A stretch of DNA of 64,000 nucleotides from Panorpa germanica (Eukaryota > Arthropoda > Insecta > Mecoptera > Panorpidae), in assembly GCA_963678705.1 (NCBI GenBank), contig OY783206.1:14209807-14273806 (forward strand), read 5' to 3'. The notes under the pieces were generated by a model. It was not told where the DNA came from. It worked only from the letters and a program-made list of their open reading frames with translations, and did no database searches. The translations under genes were made by a program, and so were the position numbers. Positions 55,783-64,000 of this stretch are shown here, one piece after another; position 1 is the first letter of the stretch; every line of letters starts with the position of its first letter.

Positions 55783-56531
55783 TTCTCTTTCGAATGCAGC
55801 GCCTCTCGCTTCTGTAAACAAATCAGTATAGCCGTAGCATTCGCTCGCATTAAAGTTGTTTTTTTGTTTCACCAGAAAAATGTTAAGTGTAACAATAGAG
55901 CAATAAATTGTTGTGAAATTTCACATTAAATTTGGAAAAACCGCTACTGAAACTTATATTTATTGAAATAATGGTATGGAAATGAATGTTTATTGCGTGC
56001 ATGTATTTTTGAGTGGGTTATGCGTTTTCAAGATGGTCAGGAAGACGTTGAAGATGATATACGCCCGGTTCGTTCTTCCACGTCAAAAATTCATGACAAT
56101 ATCGAAAAAATCGGTAATCTTATTCGATATCACCGTCGGTTAAGTGGGATTGCTGAAAGTGTAGGAATTGATAAGGAATCCGGACGGTAAATTTTACATA
56201 ACAATTTTAACATACAAAAGACGTTTCTAGTAATATATAACACCCAACGTTAGACCATCCACCTTATTCGGCTGACTTGATACCATGAGACTCTTATATG
56301 TTTCCCCAAAGCAAACTTGCATTAAATGAAACAAGATTTCAGACTGTATAGGCTGTGAAAGAAAAGCAGCACACGTCTTGAAGGAGCTCTTCAGCACTGT
56401 TTCGAACAATGGAAGATTCGCATAGAGCGTTGCAGGAATAGAGGAGGGTGTATATTGAAGATGATAATAAGTATGAAAACAATAAAAATGTTTTATAGCG
56501 TAAGTCCCGTTATTTAATAGCCGCACCTCAT
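55783..56531 (+). mobile_element. Mariner remnant, family C, copy 2
   Basis: Collinear with copy 1 from GAAGCCTTCTCTTTCGAATG onward. A helix-turn-helix piece (55993-56190) reads FEWVMRFQDGQEDVEDDIRP, then IGNLIRYHRRLSGIAESVGI. It then jumps to the C-terminal part (PYS-equivalent near 56260, TVEAV-like, LKELF). The right end is CACCTCAT followed by TAG rather than a clean TA. Frameshifts and stops throughout. Confidence 0.8.
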
Positions 56532-56811
56532 TAGTAAATTGTTGACCATTAAAGTAGAACCTTAGAACATGATACAGTGTGTGTCATAGTTAACGGTCGT
56601 GCACAGTCTGTTCCAGTGTAAAAAAAGCCTTACGAGTTTTTTGTCCCACTCATATCAGATAAATTAAACAGTTAAATTTATGGTAATGAAATGAACTGAA
56701 TGAAGTTTAAATTCAATTTGACGTTAAAAACTATGATCTTATCTATCTTATAGACTACAATATCTATCAAAAATTCAATCACTCAATAAAATAGTGTGAA
56801 AATCATCTTAC
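56532..56811. other. Start of the globin-gene intron (minus strand)
   Basis: Directly 3' of the globin exon on the minus strand. It begins GTAAGATGATT, a good donor consensus. No further exon recognised here. Confidence 0.55.
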
Positions 56812-57008
56812 TTGATGAACATGCAAACTCCAGTGGGTTCCATGGCTCTGCTGATTCCTTTCCAGGAGGCAACCATGCTGTACTTCTGTTTCGCTGTGAG
56901 TGGCAAACGGGGATCTGGTGGTGCTGGAGGAGGAGGATCACCTGCCCCATTCGCTCCACCACCTCCACCCGCTGTACTAGCCGCTAGTTTTCCCAATTTG
57001 CAACCCAT
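56812..57008 (-). CDS. First coding exon of a globin X-like gene
   Basis: 197 coding bases from ATG at 57008 (65 codons plus two bases), ending before GTAAG at 56811. The peptide starts MGCKLGK: Gly2 fits N-myristoylation and Cys3 palmitoylation, as in membrane-linked globin X. A low-complexity Gly/Ala then Pro linker (residues 13-32) leads to helix A (LTAKQKYSMVASWKGI) and helix B (EPTGVCMFIK). In globin alignment the last codon is B12 and is split after its second base, the ancient B12.2 intron. The proximal and distal histidines lie in later exons, which I could not find. The exon is GC-richer than its surroundings. A role in membrane-associated redox or gas chemistry is inferred from the family. 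Confidence 0.85.
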
Positions 57009-58204
57009 CTTGAATTCAACACAAATTTAATCCAACCGCAACAAAACTCACTTTATTCAGATCTATTTTTAGATTCTCACCCCACTTATCCAACTACTAT
57101 ATATATACATATATTATTTAACATTCATAATTAGTTTAAACGTCTTGTAATTAGTCTCATTATAATGATACACTCATTAATATTTTATTCTAAGTTTCAT
57201 AGAAAATATTTCATTTGATTGATTAATTATTAAGATTTTTTTTAAATATGAACACACATTTTTTTACACGATTTTCCATCACAGTCTTTGTATAAATTTG
57301 ATGAAAACAAATCACTTTTGCTTCTGAAATATTTTGCAAGAGTTTTTCAATCAGAACTAATATGCCCCGAGTAATAAAATTCGGATATCGATAAGTACTC
57401 ACTTAGACTTAACTTTTATTTCGTTTTGCAATTAAATATTATATAATTTTATTATTATGTTCTTATCAATTTCAACATTCCACTTATATTGCTTGAAAAA
57501 GTAACGCAATTACCCGATTAAACATAAATAAACAAATATTAATTTTACGTTAAAATAACTTCATATAAATTATAATATACACAAATAATATTTCTATTTT
57601 TAAATCTCCCGCGTATATTATAACTTCCGGTTTTTTAAATTATTATTTTAAACACTTTTTCTTAAAATGTTTTTAAACATTATTTTTTTATATACCATAT
57701 GTTTTGTATTACTGTAATATTACTTTAAAATGTTATTTTAAAACGTATACGACTACTGACTAGATGTTAGCACTTTATTATTATACTAATTTTTCTCACG
57801 GTCAATTCTTCTTCTTCTTCTGGTTCGAGGTGTATTTCTTTTGTTTAGTGTGCGGTATACATACCAGTACTTGCTAGAACCCAAGATGATCACATGTTGT
57901 TCCACCTCCACCTTTTTAAAATGGCTGACTGTCTTGTCTTATCTGCAATTTAAAAAACATATATGTCATAATTTACGAGCAGATTGTGTGTGAGTGTTTT
58001 AAAAAATAAACATTGTCTTTTTAATTTGTAATTTGGTTAATTGTTACACAGGTAACAGCTGAGATAATTAAAAAGGCATTTGTAATAGGTAAATATTAGC
58101 TGAATTTATTTATAAAAAAATAATTTTTTAGCGAATTTTAATAAAAATTTTAATCTAACAAAAATATTTCAATTTATGTAAATTAATACATATACTTTTA
58201 ATTA
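57009..58204 (-). promoter_or_regulatory. Upstream region of the globin gene, repeat-poor
   Basis: No transposon could be recognised. On the minus strand a TATATATAG stretch (57097-57107) lies about 90 bp before the ATG and could be a TATA box. A non-coding upstream exon is equally possible, since AG immediately precedes the ATG. No conserved operator was identified. Confidence 0.3.
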
Positions 58205-58445
58205 TTTCATTTATTTAACGTTAGCTTATTTCCGATGCTAAGTCATATCACTGACAACCTTCTACTATGTTCGTAGTATTTATGATGTTCTGACCTCATA
58301 TATCTGAACCACATCGCTGCCTAATAAATTTACAATTATGTATATACATAATCAATTAAATTTGATAACAATCAATCCCAGAAAATATAACTCTGGTCCG
58401 GGAATCGAACCCACTGTGTTGTCCATAATAGATTACTTGTTTACT
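58205..58445 (+). repeat. Dispersed repeat, empty-site paralogue of 39375-40075
   Basis: Shares TTTATTTAACGTTAGC-like and TAACAATCAATCCCAG-like blocks with 39375-40075 but lacks the CAGGGTGTC element; the corresponding position reads CTCATATATCTGAA. Confidence 0.6.
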
Positions 58446-58625
58446 ACAGTTAAGACATTTCTTAAGCTAAATTGTACGTCTATCTGTATACAGTAGGGCC
58501 TCGTTAATCCGGAGAGGCAAAAACAAGACCCTTTATGGATTATCGAGGCGTCCGGATTATAGTATGCCATATTAAATGTTATTAAAACACATGTTTAACC
58601 TTAGTTTCTTTAATCAATTTTTAAA

Positions 58626-59225
58626 TTATAGCATATAGACAAAATGTACATGTTCAAAATTACAACTATGTAAGGAAATCAGTAAGTTAAAATAAAACAT
58701 TAGGTAATTCTTCTTGAAAAAGTCTGTAATATTCTTCTGTTTATAATTTTCGCACTTCATTTCGAAAGCCCGGTCTCTAAGTCGACGGAGAAACATAACT
58801 TCGTGGCTATCAAATTCGTTATCTTCAGCCCATTTTAAAGCAGTGTTTAAAGCTCCTACTGCCTCTGAATTACCAACTTTTGTAATTTTTAGAATTTCAA
58901 CGCTATTGTCCTCATCTTCCTCATCGTCCTCACACATAGCCGCTCGCACAATCTCCTCATCAGTTAACACTTCATATCTTTGTAACTCGCTTTCGGCACC
59001 ATCATTTACAGCGGCTTCATCATTTGACAGTTTTTCACCGGCCATTTTTAAACGTCTTATTCCGTGGCGTTTTTTAAATTTGTCTAACCATCCCCGGCTT
59101 GCATTAAATCCGATATTGGAGTTTGTAATCTGGCGATGAAAAATTCGAGCTTTCTCACAAATCATATCACCACTTACAGGAACATGCAAATCGCCTTTGT
59201 TGCAAAAACCACATAAACAAAGCAT
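58626..59225 (-). CDS. Tigger-like transposase second DNA-binding domain fused to C-terminus
   Basis: The real homology starts around GDLHVPVSGDMICEKA (about 59188) and runs through FNASRGWLDKFKKRHGIRRL, the Tc5-type CENP-B DNA-binding domain, to EKLSNDEAA. It then passes in frame to an acidic C-terminal tail (CEDDEEDEDNS), ALNTALKWAEDNEFDSHEV, RRLRDRAFEMK and QKNITDFFKK. The DDE integrase-fold domain between these is missing. The product would bind DNA but not cut it. The last 30 hydrophobic residues are readthrough into flanking sequence. Confidence 0.78.
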   Translation of the reverse strand: MLCLCGFCNKGDLHVPVSGDMICEKARIFHRQITNSNIGFNASRGWLDKFKKRHGIRRLKMAGEKLSNDEAAVNDGAESELQRYEVLTDEEIVRAAMCEDDEEDEDNSVEILKITKVGNSEAVGALNTALKWAEDNEFDSHEVMFLRRLRDRAFEMKCENYKQKNITDFFKKNYLMFYFNLLISLHSCNFEHVHFVYML

Positions 59226-59472
59226 CTTCTAAAACAGGATTTTCCGATTTCCTCAGTTTTCGTACACCGGGACCACGTTCTGTTAGGCTAACAAACTTCA
59301 AGAGTTTGTCTTTGTTTTTCTTTATGTCGCCTACAGTTGACCTGCCTATACCAAACTTCCGAGCAATGACAGGGTAGCTGTCACCCTTATCTAACATTTC
59401 TATAATCCGTAATTTATCTTTTATTGTTAATGTCGAATGTTTACGTGGCGGCGCCATGATGTTAGCGAGCAC
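59167..59472 (-). CDS. Tigger-like transposase N-terminal DNA-binding part
   Basis: From MAPPRKHSTL (59457) the peptide carries a pipsqueak/CENP-B type helix-turn-helix: IKDKLRIIEMLDKGDSYPVI, RKFGIGRSTVGDIKKNK. ENPVLEDALFMWFLQQR then begins the second DNA-binding domain. The frame shifts by one near 59190, where the following sequence continues in the overlapping frame, so an indel has split the gene. The earlier ATG at 59472 adds only five residues. Confidence 0.8.
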   Translation of the reverse strand: MLANIMAPPRKHSTLTIKDKLRIIEMLDKGDSYPVIARKFGIGRSTVGDIKKNKDKLLKFVSLTERGPGVRKLRKSENPVLEDALFMWFLQQRRFACSCKW

Positions 59473-59837
59473 ACTTAATTGACACTACGTATTACACGAA
59501 AGGCGATAAACAAAAGACTGACGGCGCATTGGCTCATGACAGCCCCCGCACCTACACGCCGCCGGGCCTCCCCCGCGAATCCCATTGGATTACATCCCGG
59601 CCGGATTACAGCGATCACCGAACAAGCGAGAGTCCGGATTACCGAGGCCCTACTGTATATGTATTGGTATTTCACAATACAGGCTCAGTATTAGGGTCAA
59701 TGCTCCCACTTCTGAGTTATACCATCCACATCTGGGTTTTTCGTTTGTCATCTAGGTTTTTCATGGATTTATGGGTATAGGTTATTTTATGAACATATTT
59801 CTTCATCTGCGATTTTTTAGTAATGTAGGTTGGTCTG

Positions 59838-60442
59838 TTTATGCGATTGGTGAAACTGTAGGAATTGACCAAGAATACATAAGGCAAATTTTACATAAGA
59901 ATTTTAACATGCAAGAAATGTGTGCGAAAATGGTGCTGAAAATTCTCACAATCGAAGACTTCTAACAAAATATAACATCCCATTGTTAGACCATCCGCAT
60001 TATTCGCTTGATCTGACACCATGTGACTTTTATCTATTAAGAAAGGTCAAAAATATATTAAAAATATTAAAGTTCATACTAAGAGTATAATAGAGGTTCG
60101 ATTACGATTGATATTACGCTTCCGACTCCGATTTCGATTCTAACGCTATTATTTCAGAGGTTATAATTAGGTCAGCGTGAAGGTACTGTTAGGCCGTCCG
60201 CACATGAGTCGACTGATTGCAAACGCGAGTCCCGAATCTGGCCGAACCGAATGAGAATGGAACTGTGTTGTGAGTGAAAGAACGCACGTGCATACGAGTG
60301 AAAAACGCATACGGCACAAATGAAACTAAACTAATTTGAAATTGGTTTTGAGCGACTGTGTTTCTTGGTCGCAGTATTAATGTATTAATTAAAAATAAAA
60401 AGTTTTACAAAATGATTCTCGTTTAAAAATAGCCACACCTCG
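59838..60442 (+). pseudogene. Mariner remnant, family C, copy 3, interrupted by a foldback repeat
   Basis: 59838-60050 reads AIGETVGIDQEYIRQILHKN, MVLKILTIED, and after a deletion the NIPLLDH..YSLDLTPCDFY-equivalent. The terminal piece with CACACCTCGTATA lies at 60420-60442, after the inserted FB fragment. The junction after LTIED is the same as in copy 1. Confidence 0.75.
60187..60380 (+). repeat. Foldback family FB, half copy
   Basis: CCGTCCGCACATGAGTCGAC followed by TGATTGCAAACGCGAG and GAATGAGAATGGAACTGTG matches the reverse complement of 3600-3760 and the start of 29424-29495. Confidence 0.65.
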
Positions 60443-61404
60443 TATAGACTTAAATTGTTTTTCGATAGGCTAGAAGTCAATTGTGACTAGATAGATATTT
60501 GGAAACTAAAATAAAAAGGTGTAAGTAGGTAATTTGTAATATGTGAGGTGGAGTATTTATTATGATTTCATTGCCGCTATGCCTCTCGTACTCACGTGTC
60601 TGTCTCTCCTCGTACTATCTCTGTCTATATATACAGATTCAGTGTTAAATTTGCCTAAATATACGTACTGTATATCTCAAAAAAAAAATTTATTCTTTTT
60701 TTTTTTTTAATTATATTCATTTCAACCCACCCTGGACGACTATTTCTTATTTAGGTCAATTTTCATTTTTAGCATAAGTACTGTTTGTTTATACTTATTG
60801 CAACAGATTGAAACGTTGTACAATATTACAAAATAAAAAAGTCACCCCACATGTGACGTTGAAAATTGAAAATCGGTGTAAAGTCATGAATCATTTTGGA
60901 TCAGAAATGAAAATAAAATGTTAATTAGATTGGTTTTATAATACGATTTATTTTGATTCATTAAAAGCTGTCGGTATTGATACTCGTACTATTGTTGCAA
61001 CAATGTTGTAAAATGTATTGTGCAGTCTAACCACAACTGATATAATAATGCATGTAAACTGGATTATAGAAATATGATAATCACAAATGATGCGAACAGA
61101 CTGTGAAGTTCTATGCTCTAGAAACAATGCATGCACCTATTATCCGCGAGAACAATAGCTGACGTTTACTGCATGTGACGTCATTATTTAATAGTGTTTA
61201 ATGTTATTATGATATAATAGCTGTTCGTTGGATAATTAATAACAAATGCATAGAGTGTTTGCAAATTAACGTTTAGCGTAATCTTTATCAATGTAACTGT
61301 TGAAAAAATTCAGTAAAATATGAATACATTATGTAATATGAATACTTGTGCAGTCATGAGCAGGACCACCTTCTGCTGCCGGCTTATCGTTGAATTTTGG
61401 GACA
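60443..61404. other. Unassigned DNA
   Basis: No gene recognised. GGGACACCCTG at 61399 resembles a CAGGGTGTC-type end. Confidence 0.4.
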
Positions 61405-61705
61405 CCCTGTATATCAAAATATCAAATATTATTTACAACTATTTTAAGGAACAATCAAATTTCAATATTATGTTTGCCTTAGCAGGGTTAAATAAAATAA
61501 AAACTTATTATTCTTTGATTTGATTTGATTATTTGACTACCAACAGCTACAGAACATTACCACAGCACTAACCTACTCAACAAATAACTGACGTATAACA
61601 TGCATTTCACGTCATACAAATGCGCATACATTCTAGCGCTAAAACTACAATTCAAATTTTTAATTGCTATATCTCCGTCAACATTTAGTTATTTAATAAA
61701 ATAGG
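61405..61705 (-). repeat. Family G element fragment
   Basis: On the minus strand it matches 37675-37990: AAATGTTGACGGAGATATAG, CAATTAAAAATTTGAATTGT, AGCGCTAGA, TAATGTTCTGTAGCTGTTGG and the GTTATTTGTTGA block. Both termini are missing. Confidence 0.68.
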
Positions 61706-64000
61706 CTCTACATAATTACTTTCTAGGTAAAGATACTGTCTGGTTACATAATACAAAATACCTTTCGACATAAATTTTCGTTTTTTTCTATGGAAGAAAA
61801 TATAATGTAACATATTACATTAATATAATTTTTAATGTCTGTAGGATTTATTTAATGACATGTAACAAACTTTGTTCGACTTTGATAAATAACAAAACAT
61901 AACATTACGTAAAAAATATTACGATAGTTGAGCTATTAGTTGTTGCAATAGTTAGTGTGGAAGATTTCTTAAAATATTGCAATCGAGGAGCAACTACCTT
62001 AAACCATTGCTGATAAATAAGTGCAGATATTTTCTAATACCCTGTATTTCTTATTTATAAGTTTTGCTGGTCATTCAAGAGCCCCTGACTTTGAAAGGGG
62101 TCTTCATTGCTGATGATGTTGATGTATATTTTCCTAAACTATGAAATAGTAAAACGAAAGGAAAAGGATACCCAAGGAAAGGTTACGGATCATATTTATA
62201 GAACCGTAATAGAAAAGAGGATTACTCTACTGGTACACCCCTTGTCACGTAGCGCAGGCTCTCACGATTAGAAAGAGACAGCCATATAGTAGAAGACTAA
62301 AGATTAGAAAGAGAAGGCGACTCGTACGGTGTATTTCTTGATTTATACTCGTCAATTTTCTTGTCGCATCTTCTTTGTCAATGTCGAGGAAGATTTATTT
62401 ACTCGTGAGTGTTTTTTTGGGTACATATGTTTTGGGGAATTGCTATTTGTTATTAAAAATGTCGGTTATTGCTTAGAGAACATAACACCTGATAAAATGA
62501 TGTGTTTTTTGTCAACATACGAGTATACATTCAGTTGATTAATGCTTGTCATATGCCAGATGATATTCATATAAGTGTCCCATTTAACACTTGTTAGTTA
62601 TACTCTGCTGGGTTTAACACGCAGATTCAACCGTATCGTTTTCTGGAAGACAGTCTCGCAAATTAATAATTTATCTCGCTAGATTCTTTTGCGTAAAACA
62701 TTTTGTTCGAGCAACTATGTCATTTTTCTTTTGAGTAGAGCGTAGTTTGTTGCACTGTGACAGAAGCCTTAGGCCTGTCGTACACTGCAAGCATATGCAG
62801 GGGGGTGGATAAGGAGTAAGATTTAATCGATATAATTATTTCTATAATTACTACATGATATAATGACATTTGAAGAATACTGAAATTACTGAAGTAAAAT
62901 TTTCATAAATAAATATCAAGAAATGAGGCATTGGCAGAGAATCTCCGCAGACGTCACAAAAAAAACCCAGTAAACAATTTGGTGAAGTGCCCTATTTAGT
63001 GACGTTCGAGTCACTCGTACAATTCAATTCTAACGCCTTACAAATTCGAAGCAACAACACAGAAACCAATTTTAGTTCAAATTTATTCCCTACCTAGTTA
63101 TATGTAGTCTTAGCAAGTTCGTTAATAGTTCAAAAGTGGTACACAAAAGTCGCTTTTAGTTCAAATTGATTCTTTACCTGTCACAGATTTTGTGTTAGTT
63201 GTTAGAATTTTTTCATAATAATATTCTTTCTTTTTCCAACATCATTCATTAAGTAGCAGTTGTTTCTTTTACACTAGGATATATTTTTTTTAGTTCATTT
63301 TCATTCCAAAGTGAGAGAGAAACGAGATGCGGTTAGACAAGTAAAATATATTTTTCACCGTTACACTTGTATACTTGTATAGTATTTCGTTCAGTACAGT
63401 ATGTTTAAAGTATATGCTATCCTTTTTCAACAAATATTTCTTTAATGGTAATATGCACACGCTGTCTCCCTCAATCTCCGAATATAATGTGTTTAAACGA
63501 ATACTCTAAGCAGTGATGCTAAGTCAGAGGTTTTAAACCTAACGCAGACCTGCCGATCGTGGATTTTTGAAACACCAAAACCCAAAACAATGTAAAAAAC
63601 TAATATAACGAGTATTGTTGAAGATGAATAATATTCATTAAAAAAATCACGATCCGTACTAAAGATTACATCTATTTATTTCTTTATTTAAATATTTATA
63701 TTTTGCAGACTCTAAGAAGTAGAATTTCATTATGTTTTATACCCCTGCCATCCCTGACGAAGACAACAGGCCTTCAACTGTGTCAAGTTTATAACTCCGG
63801 TCATAAATCATAAACTGGAGTCGCTTTTAATTCAGCAGTGAACCGTCGTTGCAATGTCTGTACCTCATAAAAAGGGTTTTTCCTATGAACGACTGAATAG
63901 AAAACGAACACGTTCCAGACAAAAAACTCCTGATATGTAATAGAAATTAAGTAGAATTTACTCCAAAATGTTTACTGGGAAGTCTCATTGCGATGTCCCT
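61706..64000. other. Unassigned DNA to the window end
   Basis: 62769-62790 is a single TIR-like end (CCTTAGGCCTGTCGTACACT) related to the right end of the element at 24803. The final 20 bases nearly match 4736-4755, so a repeat probably begins here and is cut by the window edge. No gene supported. Confidence 0.4.

Larger units (their letters stand above)
58491..59655 (-). mobile_element. Tigger/pogo-like element lacking the catalytic domain
   Basis: 1,165 bp with ends CAGTAGGGCCTCGTTAATCC and the complement CAGTAGGGCCTCGGTAATCC, flanked by TA (58489-58490 and 59656-59657). Subterminal sites with TCCGGATTA repeat in both orientations near each end (58550, 59590, 59630). Two overlapping minus-strand frames encode the DNA-binding and C-terminal parts of a CENP-B/Tigger-type transposase. 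The roughly 300-residue DDE region that normally separates them is absent. Confidence 0.92.

Noticed and set aside
56812..57030. Plus-strand open frame overlapping the globin exon (MMNMQTPVG...)
   Set aside because: It is the antisense reading of the globin exon; its Pro/Gly-rich stretch mirrors the linker on the other strand, and it has no domain of its own.
58843..59139. Plus-strand Ser-rich frame within the Tigger element
   Set aside because: Antisense of the acidic tail and DNA-binding domain; no independent support.
62329..62538. 69-codon frame as a possible exon
   Set aside because: No domain, codon pattern or paired splice signals that set it apart from chance frames in AT-rich DNA.
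1..64000. tRNA, rRNA or CRISPR features
   Set aside because: No clover-leaf candidate with the usual box sequences, no rRNA-like conserved blocks and no regularly spaced repeats other than satellites were recognised. A covariance-model search was not possible.

Overview
The window reads as AT-rich nuclear DNA of an arthropod, most likely an insect. I see no operons or bacterial signals. The repeats are an insect-type assemblage: a BEL/Pao LTR element, jockey-like non-LTR fragments, at least four mariner lineages, a Tigger/pogo relative, PIF/Harbinger-like and hAT-like short elements, and many TIR-bounded miniature elements. I cannot name the species, or safely the order.

Only one segment looks like host protein-coding sequence: 56812-57008 on the minus strand. 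It is a 5' coding exon of a globin X-like protein, with an N-terminal acylation-type motif, a Gly/Pro-rich linker and helices A to B, and it ends in a GT donor at the classical globin B12.2 position. No following globin exon was recognised, so much of the window to its left may be intron or intergenic DNA filled with transposons. About 1.2 kb upstream of the exon (57009-58204) shows no recognisable repeat.

Layout. 0-6.6 kb: Harbinger-like and TTA-flanked miniature elements, a mosaic mariner and a foldback repeat. 6.86-12.70 kb: a complete-looking but internally reduced BEL/Pao element with two nearly identical 0.72-kb LTRs, a 5-bp target duplication GCCCT and one open 987-codon frame; its protease and polymerase signatures are altered and gag, polymerase and integrase parts are missing. 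12.7-20.8 kb: non-LTR remnants, one nested in another with a 12-bp duplication. 22-26 kb: two mariners and two abutting Harbinger-like elements that share a TAA. 29-35.7 kb: jockey-like remnants, one split by a small TIR element, then deleted mariners. 36.1 kb: a 26-unit array of a 10-bp satellite. 37.6-45.3 kb: more miniature elements, an L1/jockey-like remnant, and a very intact 587-bp mariner derivative inserted beside a (TA)n tract inside a retroposon. 45.5-56.5 kb: a pair of TTAA-flanked long-TIR elements, mariner remnants and an hAT-like element containing a retroposon piece. 56.8 kb: the globin exon. 58.5-59.7 kb: a Tigger element that keeps its DNA-binding and C-terminal parts but has lost the catalytic domain. 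59.8-64 kb: remnants and unassigned DNA.

The recurrent theme is non-autonomy. Nearly every DNA transposon here keeps its ends and part of the DNA-binding region but lacks the catalytic middle. All identifications come from reading the sequence and from knowledge of the families; no database search was run, and many remnant boundaries are approximate.
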